DNA from: GCA-2687025 sp964473525
GTDB taxonomy: Bacteria; Poribacteria; WGA-4E; GCA-2687025
Length of the DNA: 64,000 nt
Assembly (NCBI GenBank): GCA_964473525.1
Contig: CAYYPK010000001.1
Location: forward strand, 248,001 to 312,000
Reading direction: 5' to 3'
Shown: positions 35,986-46,003 of the stretch, in pieces
Position numbering within the stretch: position 1 is the first letter of the stretch
Layout of the letters: each line of letters begins with the position of its first letter
Notes under the pieces: generated by a model
What the model saw: only the letters and a program-made list of their open reading frames with translations
What the model was told of the DNA's origin: nothing
The model's database searches: none
Translations under genes and position numbers: made by a program

Positions 35986-36750
35986 ATGCGAACAGCTCTC
36001 CTTGGCGCCACGCTCATCCTCCTCTCGACCTTCGCGGCGAGGGCGCAGATCGTGAACGTGCTGCCAGCCGCAGCCAGGGACGCCGATGGTGTCTCCGCTT
36101 CCGGCCAGGTGGGGGTCGACTGGCGGACCGGGGCCACCGACCTGCAGCTCCTGAGCGGAGGGGCGCGCCTGGCGTACCGTCGCGGGCGCCACACGGCGAT
36201 TCTGATTGCGGAGGGCGAGACGGGCGAAAGGGCCGGCGAACGCTTCGCTTCTCACCAGTTCCAGCACCTCCGATACCGAGGGCGCCTGGCTCCATGGCTG
36301 CACGCGGAGGCGTTCGCGCAACGCGAGACGAACGAGTTCCGGCGCCTCGCCCTGCGCGGCCTGCTAGGCATGGGCCTGCGGGCGGAACGACGCCTTGAGG
36401 ACGCCGGCCTTCTCGCGTTGGGCGTCGCGTACATGCCTGAGCGCGAACGCCTCCGAGACGGCCCCGAACCCGACGCCGGCGCCAAGAGCTCGTTCCAGAG
36501 GCTATCCAGCTACGCGTCGCTCCAGTGGACGCCGTCGAAGGGCGTGACTCTCTCACACACTAGCTTCGTCCAGCCGCGCCTGAACGCCTTGGAAGACTGG
36601 CGGGCGCTCAGTGAGACGTCAGTGACCGCGCCGGTTAGCGCGCGCGTCTCCCTAAGGCTGAGTCTCACGGTGACGCACGACAGCACGCCGCCCGCAGGTA
36701 TCAACAAGACGGACACTCGCACGAGGACGGCCGTCAGCGTCAGCCTTTGA
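35986..36750 (+). CDS. DUF481-like outer-membrane protein
   Basis: A 254-residue exported protein with a signal peptide (about residues 1-20, ending ARA). The body is a series of amphipathic strands with RYRGRLAPWLHAEAFAQRE and the terminal DTRTRTAVSVSL, resembling DUF481 (YdiY-like) beta-barrels. The C-terminus ends in a hydrophobic Leu rather than Phe. The function of the family is poorly known. Confidence 0.6.
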   Translation: MRTALLGATLILLSTFAARAQIVNVLPAAARDADGVSASGQVGVDWRTGATDLQLLSGGARLAYRRGRHTAILIAEGETGERAGERFASHQFQHLRYRGRLAPWLHAEAFAQRETNEFRRLALRGLLGMGLRAERRLEDAGLLALGVAYMPERERLRDGPEPDAGAKSSFQRLSSYASLQWTPSKGVTLSHTSFVQPRLNALEDWRALSETSVTAPVSARVSLRLSLTVTHDSTPPAGINKTDTRTRTAVSVSL

Positions 36751-36768
36751 CTCCGCCCGGCGCCCGCG

Positions 36769-38154
36769 TCAGTCCCGGAACGACGCGAACAGGTTGTTGA
36801 GCGATTCGGCGAGCGTCGGATGCGCGAACACGCCATCGCGCAGCGCGGTGTACGGAAGGTCGCCCATCATCGCGAGTTGGAGCATGGACATGATCTCGCC
36901 GCCCTCGACGCCCAGGACGGCGGCGCCCAGAATGCGCTCCGTGTCCGGGTCAACGAGCGCCTTGATGAACCCCTTGTCCTCGTCCATCTCGATGGCGCGC
37001 GCGACGTAGTCCATTGGGAGCTTGGCCACCCGTACGTCTCGACCTTGCGCAGCCGCGTCCCTCTCGCTGAGTCCTACGCGGGCGAGCTGCGGGTCGATGT
37101 AGACCGTGTACGGGACGTGTCTCCCCGCTGTCGTGGCGTTCCCGTCTCCGAGCAGGTTCTCGCGCACGATACGGTAGTCGTCGTAGGCGATGTGCGTGAA
37201 CGCCGGGCCGCCGTTGATGTCGCCCAACGCCCAGATGCCTGGCGTGTTCGTCTCCAGGCGTTCGTTGACGGGGATGTACCCTCGCCCGTCTGACTCAACG
37301 CCAGCGGCAGGGAGGTCTAACCCGTCTGAGTTGGGCGTCCTACCGACGGCGCTGAGCAGATGGGAACCCCGCGCGACGCCGTCGCCGTCGGGCGTCGTGT
37401 AAGCGGCCTCGGCTCCCGCGCCTGTAGCCCGCCGGACACTCGCGACCGAGGCGTTCAGGATGACTGCCACGCCCTCGTCCCGCAGGGCCTCGGCGACACC
37501 TTCGCCCACGTCGGCGTCCTCGCGGCTCAGCAGTTGCGCGCCTCGGTGGATCAGCGTCACCTCGCTGCCGAAGCGCCGGAACATCTGCGCGAACTCCAGA
37601 CCGATGTAGCCGCCACCCAGCACGAGCAGACGGTCGGGCAGCTCAACTAGGTCCATGATCGTTGTGGAGTTGAGGTGTGGCGTTTCGGCCAGTCCTGGTA
37701 TGGGCGGGACGGCGGGACGACAGCCGGCGTTGATGAAGATGCGCGAGGCCTGGAGATCGCGCGTCGATCCGCCGTGAGCATGCACGGCGACGGCATCGCT
37801 GGCCGTGAATCTCGCCTCGCCGAAGATGAGGTCGAGATTCTCCGTTCTCTCCAGTTGGCGCTGACTTCCGCCGCTGAAGTCCTCGACGATGTCCCGCTTG
37901 CGCTGTCGCACCCGTTCTAGATCAACGCGCACATCGCCGGTGTCCACGCCGTAGTCGCCCGCGCGTCGCGCGAGATGTGCGACGCGGGCGCTAGCGACCA
38001 TCGTCTTGGTTGGCGTGCAGCCCACGTTGACGCACGTCCCGCCAACGGCGCCACGCTCGACGATGGCAACCTTCCACCCAGCCTCTGACAGATCCCGCGC
38101 CAACGGCTTGCCCGCCTGTCCCGTGCCGATCACGATCGCGTCGTACTGCTCCAC
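36769..38154 (-). CDS. FAD-dependent pyridine nucleotide-disulfide oxidoreductase
   Basis: A 461-residue flavoprotein. The FAD loop GTGQAG starts at residue 10; the redox disulfide is Cys41-Cys46 in GGTCVNVGCTPTK. An NAD loop (LGGGYIGLEFAQ), WALGDINGGPAFTH and the C-terminal FAHPTLAESL (catalytic His-Glu pair) complete a dihydrolipoamide dehydrogenase/mercuric reductase-type enzyme. There is no N-terminal heavy-metal domain and no mer or dehydrogenase-complex genes nearby, so the substrate is unclear. GTG 38154 is chosen from GGGGGAG just upstream; two ATGs further upstream are in frame. Confidence 0.88.
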   Translation of the reverse strand: MEQYDAIVIGTGQAGKPLARDLSEAGWKVAIVERGAVGGTCVNVGCTPTKTMVASARVAHLARRAGDYGVDTGDVRVDLERVRQRKRDIVEDFSGGSQRQLERTENLDLIFGEARFTASDAVAVHAHGGSTRDLQASRIFINAGCRPAVPPIPGLAETPHLNSTTIMDLVELPDRLLVLGGGYIGLEFAQMFRRFGSEVTLIHRGAQLLSREDADVGEGVAEALRDEGVAVILNASVASVRRATGAGAEAAYTTPDGDGVARGSHLLSAVGRTPNSDGLDLPAAGVESDGRGYIPVNERLETNTPGIWALGDINGGPAFTHIAYDDYRIVRENLLGDGNATTAGRHVPYTVYIDPQLARVGLSERDAAAQGRDVRVAKLPMDYVARAIEMDEDKGFIKALVDPDTERILGAAVLGVEGGEIMSMLQLAMMGDLPYTALRDGVFAHPTLAESLNNLFASFRD

Positions 38155-38369
38155 GCGACTCCCCCTCATGCGTCCGCCAGCGAGCGTCACATTGACACCT
38201 GCGCTCCTCCATCGTATAACAACACCGGCTCACCGAGGGAGCCAGCAAGACTGCGAAAGGGCTGCGCCCACCTCCGAGCGCGCGCGATAGCGAGCGCCCG
38301 TGACGTGTCTTTTCGACACTCCTTTCTGCCTGTCCACGTGGTCAACAGGCGCGCTGAAAGGGGTGTAGT

Positions 38370-40829
38370 ATGTCCCCGCGTCGTACCCTTCCCGACCGTC
38401 CCGACATCGAGCAGCTCAAGAAGCAGGCGAAGGAACTCGTCCGCTCGCACCGCTCTGGTGACGCCGCGTGCGTGCCACGCCTGCGGGAGCACGTCTACAC
38501 GCGCCCTAGTTGGTCGGACGACGACGTGATCGCCGCGAAGTTCTCGCTGCTGGACGCCCAACTCGTCATCGCCCGGGAGTACGGATTCGACAACTGGCAT
38601 GGGCTAGCGTTGCATGTCGCGCGGGCGCCCGGTGAGCCAGAGAGGGGCTCCATGCCCGCGCGGAGCACGCCCGCCAGGTCGCGCACCAGCCCCGAAGCCC
38701 TGCTGCTCGGCCCCGTGTACGAAGGCGCTCTGGTCGAAGCTGGCTTCGCGCATATCGTGAACGTCGCGACGCCGGACGTCGACGGGCACGTGGATGCTCC
38801 GGACTTCGTTGAGGTGCTGTCTGTCGATACGCAGGCGCGGCAGGGCGGGCAGAGAGGCGAGGCCTGGTCCGCCGTCGTCTGCAGGATCCGCATTGCGACG
38901 GACGCCGTTGGCGCGCGCGCCGATCGTGTCCGCGTTCGCACGAGCCTCGGAGTGACGGACGTGCCCGTCGAGCTCACCGTCCTCCCTCGGGTGGGCCGGC
39001 GACAGCGCGTGCTGGTCGTCGTCTCGCCATACGTTGCCTTCTCGCACGGCGGGCCGTCCGACCTGACCGCCTTCCGCAGCGTCGTGACCGCCGCGGACGT
39101 GGATATTCACTACGCGCACGAGCTGCCGCAGGCGCTGTCGGAATACGACGTTGTGTTGCTCAGCGGCTTGCCGCTCATCAGCGCGGCGCCCGACGAAGTG
39201 GTCCGCCTATGCAGCTTCGTTGAGGTGGGCGGCCGGCTCGTAGTCGCAGCAAACGCGTACATGCGCGACTCGGTCGACGCCGGCAATCTCATCCTTGACC
39301 GACACGGCATGCACATGGAGAGCTGCGAGCCGAGGCATGTCCCAGGCGCCAGCGAGGAAGACAAGCGGATCGCGCTCCACGGCGTTGGGGACATCAATCT
39401 GCTGAAGCGCGACGACGCACTACGGCAGGGGATAGGCACGCTCGTGTTCCACCGGCCGTCGCCGATCCGCGTCACGGATGCAGACAGAGCCGATCTGCTG
39501 GCGCTCGCGCCGCCTCCCTTCTACGGCGGCGACGGGTTCGTGGCGGTGCATCGAGGTCGTGGCGAGGTCGTTGCGCTCGGCCAGTCGCTATGGGCGAGTT
39601 GGGCGGACATGCACGAGGACAACGCTCGGTTCCTGCTCAACTTGCTGGCAATACCCGCGCCGAAGGCTGAGGGGGCACTGGAGGGGACGACTGCTCGCCC
39701 TGAGCTTGCGTCCGACGCCCGGTCTGCCGAGGACGCCGGCGCCGCCAAGCCCTTGTCGGAGGCCGACCTCCAGACGCAGATCCGCGAGGGACAGCGTCGG
39801 CCAGCCAGCGGGATACTGCGCGACCTCGAGGCGCTGCAAGAGCCGAGCTCCGACGAGACGCGCGCTGACGACAAGAGGTACCAGGCGGAACACCGGGAGC
39901 AGGGATGTGCCTGGGCGCGCCAGAGGACGCAGCTGATACGGGAGCTGTACGTGTCCCATCCGTCGCACGAGGGGTTGACGCGTCTGCTGCCAGAACGGTG
40001 GGAACTGTACAGGCGGCTGGACCGACGCCATCAGGGACTGGAGGAACTTGGCCGTCAGCAGGAGGAGATGGACGCCGCCCTCGCCGTGGATTCGCCGCCG
40101 CTCCTACTCGAGTCGGCTCGGTTCGCGCTCCTCCACCTGCTGATGCACCACACAGTGAACCACGACAGGGATCGCGAGAAGTGGCGGCGGGGCCGGAACG
40201 CAGAGATACGGCGCGCCATGGCGGAGTGCCTGGAGCATCACGCGGACGACCAGCGGATGCCTCGCCTCCTGGCGCAGCAGGCCGACCAGCGCGCGGACGA
40301 CCCCGTGGAAGCCAGGAAGCTCTGGACTGACCTGGCCAGTCGCTACCCTGACTCTCCTCAGGCCAGATGGGCTCCAGGCAAGGTCCGCCAAGCGGACGAG
40401 CTCCACCAGCCGTTCGAGTTGGCCTTCACGGACGCCCTGTCTGGAGACGACGTAGACCTCGGCGCCTATCGGGGCAGGCCGGTAGTTCTGTCGTTCTGGA
40501 CGCCGTCGCATCCCAACGCCAAGAACGAGCATAAGGCGCTGCACAGGCTGCGCGACGACTACGGCGCCGATCGCATCGCGTTCCTGGGTGTTTGCCTCGA
40601 CAATGACCCCGACGCCATGCGCGATTACTGCGCGGACCATGGCGTCACGTGACCGCAGTGGCTGGAAGGCGATGGGCAGGAGAGCGCCTTCTCGCTGACG
40701 TGGGGGATCCGCCATGTGCCGGCGCAGTTCCTCATCGACACCGACGGGACACTGTATTCCACCAACCCGCGCAACGACCTGGACTGGATGATCCCCGCGC
40801 TGCTAGGGGAGCCGTTGCCCGTCCAGTAG
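38370..40829 (+). CDS. Multidomain redoxin protein interrupted by an in-frame TGA
   Basis: The reading frame encodes 760 residues to a TGA at 40650-40652, then continues open for 59 more codons to TAG at 40827. Residues 1-90 match the LKKQAKELVR/VIAREYGFDNW module shared with the gene at 2149. A GATase-like or Rossmann region follows (VLVVVSPYVAF, YDVVLLSGLPLISAA), then a helical TPR-like part, then a thioredoxin fold (RPVVLSFWTPSHPNAKNEHKAL, IAFLGVCLDND). The active-site Cys pair is absent: FWTPSHPN. Codons after TGA give PQWLEGDGQ and then TWGIRHVPAQFLIDTDG, the essential last strands of the fold. TGA stands where relatives usually have Trp. AAAGGGG precedes ATG 38370. Confidence 0.7.
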
Positions 40830-40954
40830 GTCGCACGCCGCTTGCCCAATCGGCCGTGGGTCAGCACAATGAGGTCGCCGTTGGCGCCGACTTGCCAGCG
40901 ACGACCTCGTCCTGACGTCCACGGCCCAGATGCGCGGGCCAGGGGGTAGCAACA

Positions 40955-41530
40955 GTGCCACGCAGTGCCCGACACACCCTCCAACAAGCGATGTGGCTGG
41001 GCCTCGCGTCGTGCGTCGGACTGCTCACGGTGGGCGGTTGCGCGGCCGTGCAGCAGGCGGTCAGCGAGGCGTTCGAAGAGCCCGTCACCGACCTCATCGA
41101 TGTGACGTCCTCGGTCCACGAACTCACCGACGGGGACATGACGACGACCGGTGAGATCCGCTTCCGCGTGGGTGACAGCGGGCAGGCCATGTACAACATG
41201 GTGACCATCCAGCTACCCGAAAGGCGGTTTGTCCGGCACGTGGACGTGCACACCGAGCGGCTGGCGGGGCTGTCCATCTACGTGCCGCATCCCGACGGTC
41301 GCCGTCGACTGACGTGGACCGGCAAGGGCATACGTCGCAGTCCCGTGCGCGCCAAGGTAGGCGCCGAGGTCGAGGAGTTCTACCTTCACGTCAGGTCGGC
41401 GGAGGTCACGCCGAAAGTCGTGGGCAAGGCGCTCGCCGGCAATCGCACGACCATCGAAATGCGCGATGTGAACGCGTACAAGACGGCGCTCATCCGCGAG
41501 ATCGAGGTGTACGCGCGGCCGAAGGAGTAG
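40955..41530 (+). CDS. Lipoprotein with galactose-binding-like features
   Basis: A 191-residue lipoprotein with a signal ending TVGGC (Cys29). The mature protein has MYNMVTIQLPERRFVRHVDVH and a terminal ALIREIEVYA, the beginning and end strands of a discoidin-like jellyroll, as in the lipoprotein at 27295. GTG 40955 is used because AGGGGG precedes it; ATG 40991 is an alternative that would still keep the lipobox. Function unknown. Confidence 0.6.
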   Translation: MPRSARHTLQQAMWLGLASCVGLLTVGGCAAVQQAVSEAFEEPVTDLIDVTSSVHELTDGDMTTTGEIRFRVGDSGQAMYNMVTIQLPERRFVRHVDVHTERLAGLSIYVPHPDGRRRLTWTGKGIRRSPVRAKVGAEVEEFYLHVRSAEVTPKVVGKALAGNRTTIEMRDVNAYKTALIREIEVYARPKE

Positions 41531-41544
41531 CGGCCTCTTCCGCT

Positions 41545-43338
41545 CTACGGTAGCGGTACTCGGCCGTAGTGCAGGCCATCGTCCGGGTCGGTGAACCGCA
41601 GGTACAGAGCCCAGCCGCCGCCGTTCTGCCCGATCTTGGCGAGGACGGTGTTCCAGCCTTTGCGTAGGTGGCACGGCGCCGTGTCGCTGTCTGGGGTAGC
41701 TCCCCGGAAGGCGTTGTGGCGGTGTATCTCCTCGCCGTTGACCCACACGGCAACCTGGTCATCGCTCCCGATGAGCGCCGTCGCCTCGCGGTCGGCGTTC
41801 GAGTGGACAAACGTCAGAGCGTAGCCGACCGCATTCTCCTGCGTGAGATTCGCGATGCTGGCGTTCAGGTCGAGATGGCCGGCTTCGTCAGCGGTCGCGT
41901 CGCGCCAGGCGATCGGTTCGCCGCCCATGCCGATGAAGCGACCGTCCATGTCGCGCTCTGGGTCTAACGGCGTGTCGATGTGCTCCCACGTGTCGCGCGC
42001 GAACGGGCCAAGCACGCGGTATTCGCGGGCGAAAGCGGCCCCTGACACCGCGCGCATGCCTCCCACGCCCAGCTTTGCGCTCGGCGTGGTAAGTATCCGC
42101 ACGTCGTGAGAGCCGGCCGAGAGCGAAACGGGGCCAAACCTCGCCGTGGCGCCCGGCAGCACATCGTCGGCTGCGGCGTCGTATTCGCCGGCCACAGCCT
42201 CGCCGTCCACGGAGCCTGTCACGAGTCCGTATTCTGGCCCGCGCGTCAGGGCGACCTCGATGCTGTAGGCGTCAACGCGAGGGACCGTGAACGGCAGTGT
42301 GATGGAGCCGCCGCGCGCGTCCATGTCCGAACTCAGCGCCAGCTCCGCGGGAGCCAGACTAGTCATCGCCAGGTGCGCCCCGTCGATGGGGGCGCCGGCG
42401 TCCCGGTAGCTCTCGACGCGGAGGGCGCCGTGTCGCCCCTTGGCCGTGTCACTGAGTTCGCTGATTGCTGCCAGGTCTGACGGCGGGAACTCCAGCCTAC
42501 GCTCGTACCACCACTGCGGCACACGATACAGGTTCCGCGACTCGCTCGACAGCAACAGGTCGTGTCCGTCGAACCCAACGGCCTCTGGCCCGAACGCATT
42601 CGCCAGGGCGATCGGCTCCGCCTGCGTGAACGGCGTCAGGTCGTCCGAGGGATCCTCAACCTTGTACACCCAGAACGCGTCGTACGTGCAGACCACGAGC
42701 CTACGGCGTCCTGGCGATATGTCCGCCCCGGTCACAAGGCGCGCTCCCGGCAACTCTCCCACCGCTTGGAGCACGACCTGCTCGCCCTCGCGCAGTTCGG
42801 GGAATCTGTACAGCACGGCGCGGCTCGCTTCCTTGGAGACGATGTGCGGCACGCCGCCTACGAGGAACAGGCCCTCGGCGTCGACGTTCTCGTTCGGGTA
42901 CCGATAGGGGTAGGTCGCGGTGACGGCGACATCGGTGTCAGTCGCCGGGTCAGGCTCGGGTACGACGAAGAGCGCCAGATCTTCCCGCTGCCGGCTGTTG
43001 TTGCCGATCTCACCGATCCATAGGTGGCCCTCGCTGTCCGCCGCAAGCGCCTCCCAGTCGTAGTTCTCGGCGCCCGCGACGGCGACTTCGGCGGCCAATG
43101 ACCCGTCATCGCGCACGGCGTACAGCGCCGCTGGATTGCCCGAGTCGTTGAGTGTCCAGTAGACGCCGTCGTGCTCCGCGCTCGTCTGGAACCCGCTGCT
43201 CTCCGCGATGGCGGGATGTGCGTAGTAGCCAGCGGGCGCCCAGGGCGGGGAGCCGTAGTCCTCGGCGGAGGCCCACGGCGTCGGGAGGCACGTCACGGCG
43301 ACAGCGATTGCCAGAGCGGCGAGCTTTGCGTGGGACAC
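41545..43338 (-). CDS. Secreted beta-propeller protein with C-terminal jellyroll region
   Basis: A 597-residue exported protein. The start is set at GTG 43338 because the GGAG site abuts the ATG at 43344 too closely. A signal peptide (about residues 1-25, ending WASA) precedes a propeller-like region (WTLNDSGNPAALYAV, WIGEIGNNSRQR, VDAEGLFLVGGVPHIVSKE). The last 250 residues are beta-rich, with VWVNGEEIHRHNAFR and WNTVLAKIGQNGGGWALYLRF, a motif seen in sugar-binding domains of large secreted proteins. The enzyme role, if any, is unknown. Confidence 0.7.
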   Translation of the reverse strand: MSHAKLAALAIAVAVTCLPTPWASAEDYGSPPWAPAGYYAHPAIAESSGFQTSAEHDGVYWTLNDSGNPAALYAVRDDGSLAAEVAVAGAENYDWEALAADSEGHLWIGEIGNNSRQREDLALFVVPEPDPATDTDVAVTATYPYRYPNENVDAEGLFLVGGVPHIVSKEASRAVLYRFPELREGEQVVLQAVGELPGARLVTGADISPGRRRLVVCTYDAFWVYKVEDPSDDLTPFTQAEPIALANAFGPEAVGFDGHDLLLSSESRNLYRVPQWWYERRLEFPPSDLAAISELSDTAKGRHGALRVESYRDAGAPIDGAHLAMTSLAPAELALSSDMDARGGSITLPFTVPRVDAYSIEVALTRGPEYGLVTGSVDGEAVAGEYDAAADDVLPGATARFGPVSLSAGSHDVRILTTPSAKLGVGGMRAVSGAAFAREYRVLGPFARDTWEHIDTPLDPERDMDGRFIGMGGEPIAWRDATADEAGHLDLNASIANLTQENAVGYALTFVHSNADREATALIGSDDQVAVWVNGEEIHRHNAFRGATPDSDTAPCHLRKGWNTVLAKIGQNGGGWALYLRFTDPDDGLHYGRVPLP

Positions 43339-43457
43339 GTACATCTCCGTCGGCTGGGGCGGGCCGAGGCGCGCCCGTCGGGTCGTACTGCATGGGGGCC
43401 GTTGCAGCGTCAGACTACATTGCCGCGGCCGGATCGTCGAGCGGGCCTGGCGCCGAT

Positions 43458-44045
43458 CTATTCGTCGGCGTTGGCAAGACGCCAGTCGTCGAGGAGTTTG
43501 CCCGCCTGTCGCGTCAGCTCCGAAGCGATGTCATCGCGAAGGTCCGACCGTGGTGAGAAGACCAGCGCGGTCGTGTCCCAGGTCGTCGCCCATGTGCTAA
43601 GGGCCGTGTCGTCGGTCAGGCGCTCCAGATACGCAGGCTGCCTAAGCGAAAGCTCAACGGCCACTGCGTACCAGCCGTAGCGTTCCCCTTCGCCAGTGCG
43701 CAACTCCACGCCACTGATGCGCGTGTAGACGTGCTCCTTGGGTATCGTCGGAACACCCGTGACGCCCCAGCCGCCCTCGCGCAGCCGCGCTTGCACGACC
43801 TCACGCATGGCGGCGGATGCCAGGCCGGCGGCTCGCAGGTCGTCGCTGAGGCCCTCTACGACGACCCCGTCGATGTACTCAAGGCCGCGCAGGCCGAACG
43901 TGTCCTCGAAGGTCTTTGGGGGCGCCGCCATGCGCTTCACCGCGAGGAGCGCGGTCTTGGCAAGATCGTAGTCCGTCTCCAGCGCGACAGCGGCAGTCAC
44001 GGCGAGGACAACGACGCCGATAGACAGGGGATATAGGCGTCGCAC
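43458..44045 (-). CDS. Hypothetical protein with N-terminal membrane or signal segment
   Basis: A 195-residue protein starting at GTG 44045 with GAGG seven bases upstream. Residues 4-22 are hydrophobic (YPLSIGVVVLAVTAAVAL), a signal or anchor. The rest is a mixed alpha/beta domain (TFGLRGLEYIDGVVVEGL, VPTIPKEHVYTRISGVEL) that I do not recognise. It lies 25 bases after the ankyrin gene and is probably co-transcribed with it. Confidence 0.55.
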   Translation of the reverse strand: MRRLYPLSIGVVVLAVTAAVALETDYDLAKTALLAVKRMAAPPKTFEDTFGLRGLEYIDGVVVEGLSDDLRAAGLASAAMREVVQARLREGGWGVTGVPTIPKEHVYTRISGVELRTGEGERYGWYAVAVELSLRQPAYLERLTDDTALSTWATTWDTTALVFSPRSDLRDDIASELTRQAGKLLDDWRLANADE

Positions 44046-44070
44046 GGCGTGTCCTCGGTGTCGCGGTCTG

Positions 44071-45246
44071 TCACACAGGCGCGCCTGACGAGGCGGCGAC
44101 GCCCTTCGCGGATGCGTCCTCCAGCAAGCCCAGTATATCCGCCTTCTCGGGTCGCCGCGAGCGTCTGGCGATGGAGATGGCGCTTGCCCCCGCGTCATTG
44201 GTCGCGTATGGGTCGGCGTGGTGATCGAGGAGTTGCGCGACGGCGGCGACCTTCCTGTCAGTTCTGCGGACAGACGCGCGGATCGCGTGCATCAGCGGCG
44301 TCTCCCCCGAGTGGTCCCTGGCGTCCACTGCCGCCCCATGCTCCAGGAGCAAGCGCATGGCTGGCAGTAGGCCGCCACGGCTCGCATTGTGGAGGGCCGT
44401 CCTGCCCTTGTAGTCCGCTAGCGAGAGGTCGGCGCCCCGCTGAATCAGTGCCAGCACCTCGTCCGGGTCGCCGCCACGGTCGCCGCGGCACAGCCGTACC
44501 AGAGGCGCGCCGTGGTCGATGTCAGCTAACGCGCCATAACTCACCAGGAGCCGGCCTACTTCACTAGTCGGGTCGCGCGGCGGCGGCAGAGCGGACGGGT
44601 CACAGCCTTCGTCTAGCAGGATCCGCAGCACGCTCGCGTCCTTCGACGCGCGATCCATGAGTGTGTCGGCGTGCGCCCGGACGTCGGCCCCAAGCGCGAG
44701 GAGGCGCTGCATTGCGGCTGGCTGCCGCCCACACACCGCATACAGCAGCGGCGTCGCCCACGGCGTGGGCACGTAATCCATCACAAGCCTGGCGCCATCT
44801 CTGCCGACCGCCGCCGCCTGCGGCGCGCCTCGCTCCAAGAGCGACGGGTCGTCCACCAGGAAGCCGTCGATCGCGTCAACGTCTCCCAGATACGCCGCGG
44901 CGTGGATGTCGTACACCGCGCCTATGCCCAGTAGGTGTTCTGCCACATCGCGATGGCGCTTCACCCGCGCGGCGCAGTACGGGCTGACCTCCACTCGCAA
45001 CGGCGTGTTGTGACATCCCAATGCGTCGATGTCGGCGCCGGCGTCCGCCAGATAGCGCACCACTGCCAGCTTGCCGCGATATGCTGCCTCCCACAGCATC
45101 GTGCGTCCATGGGATCCAATCCGCGTGAGCCACTCCGGCTCTCGCTCCAGCAGCCATGTAACGGCCTCCAGATCGCCGCGACCCGCAGCAGCGACGCCGA
45201 TCTTGAGATGGTCGCTTACCTTGCCTGTCAGTTCCGGCGCCGGCAT
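44071..45246 (-). CDS. Ankyrin repeat protein
   Basis: A 391-residue cytosolic protein built of about nine ankyrin repeats, among them TMLWEAAYRGKLAVVRYLADAGAD and TALHNASRGGLLPAMRLLLEHGA. ATG 45246 follows GAGGAAGGGG. It has the DIHAAAYLGDVDAIDGFL insert typical of long bacterial ankyrin proteins. It lacks the LKKQAK/REYGF leader that precedes such repeats in related proteins. The partner is unknown. Confidence 0.88.
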   Translation of the reverse strand: MPAPELTGKVSDHLKIGVAAAGRGDLEAVTWLLEREPEWLTRIGSHGRTMLWEAAYRGKLAVVRYLADAGADIDALGCHNTPLRVEVSPYCAARVKRHRDVAEHLLGIGAVYDIHAAAYLGDVDAIDGFLVDDPSLLERGAPQAAAVGRDGARLVMDYVPTPWATPLLYAVCGRQPAAMQRLLALGADVRAHADTLMDRASKDASVLRILLDEGCDPSALPPPRDPTSEVGRLLVSYGALADIDHGAPLVRLCRGDRGGDPDEVLALIQRGADLSLADYKGRTALHNASRGGLLPAMRLLLEHGAAVDARDHSGETPLMHAIRASVRRTDRKVAAVAQLLDHHADPYATNDAGASAISIARRSRRPEKADILGLLEDASAKGVAASSGAPV

Positions 45247-46003
45247 GGGAGTGCCCCTTCCTCGTTGGCGTGAGGGCGCGCATCCGCGACAGTGTAACGC
45301 CTGGCCCGGAGGGCCGCACCAGCCGCCGCTCGACGCATGCGATGCACGGCCACGCCGTAGCGTACACACCACGGCCGCGCGTTGGCGCCGTGCGCTGCCT
45401 CCTGGCGTACTTGGGACAGAACACGGCGGGGCGTCCGACACTCGCGGCGCACGCGCGTTGCATTTACGTTGCTTCGGCAAGCCGCCAGCCGTACGCGTGG
45501 CCTCCGCTCGGGAGGCCCTGGGCGGCACGGCGCCGACATCAGCGTGTCGCTGTATGACCACGGTCAGGGCACGCACATCGTCACCGGGATCGAGAACGAG
45601 GACGGTGGCAATGTGGCGACAAACCTGCCGCTGATGGAGAACCTCATGCTCTACGCCGCGCGACTCATCGAGACGCAGGATGTCGAGGCGCGCGGGAAGC
45701 TGGCCGCGGCATGGGCCGAACTCAAGACCGATTGCTAGCGACATCTGCGGCGCCACATCACGACTCCGCGGCCCGACACCGCCCCGGAGCGCGTCGTGCG
45801 CTCTCGAGTCGCTCGGAGGGCCGCTGCCGTGGGCGTGCAGTTACAGCTTCTGTCGCGGCGTGTCGCGCGCCGTTTGCCACCCGCCGACCGATACGCGAGA
45901 ATTGAGCCGCACGCCCAATACGCGCGAACGCCGTGTGACAGCGGCACAGGACGACCCGCGCGCCGTGAAGCGCCGCCACCGTCGACTCAGGGACACATTG
46001 CCG
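45247..46003. other. Intergenic stretch with a gene fragment
   Basis: This 757-base stretch separates the divergent ankyrin and PQQ-propeller genes. Apart from the tail-bearing remnant at 45529-45738, I see no ORF with a credible start. Composition remains high-GC, as in the neighbours. It may be a decayed gene whose 3' end survives. Confidence 0.5.
45529..45738 (+). pseudogene. 3' fragment of a tail-bearing secreted protein
   Basis: About 69 codons are recognisable as a normal protein end: DISVSLYDHGQGTHIVTGI, LPLMENLMLYAARLIE, then QDVEARGKLAAAWAELKTDC at the stop. The last segment matches the shared C-terminal tail. Upstream the frame continues but reads as noise, with no start, signal peptide or domain. 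It looks like the end of a degraded gene, perhaps related in its last domain to the protein at 54760. Confidence 0.6.

Noticed and set aside
36769..38154. Mercuric reductase (MerA)
   Set aside because: No N-terminal heavy-metal domain, no C-terminal Cys pair and no mer genes nearby; only the general flavoprotein disulfide reductase features are supported.
40650..40652. Selenocysteine at the in-frame TGA
   Set aside because: The position fits a Trp in the fold, no second-position redox cysteine is expected there, and no selenocysteine insertion hairpin is evident just after it.
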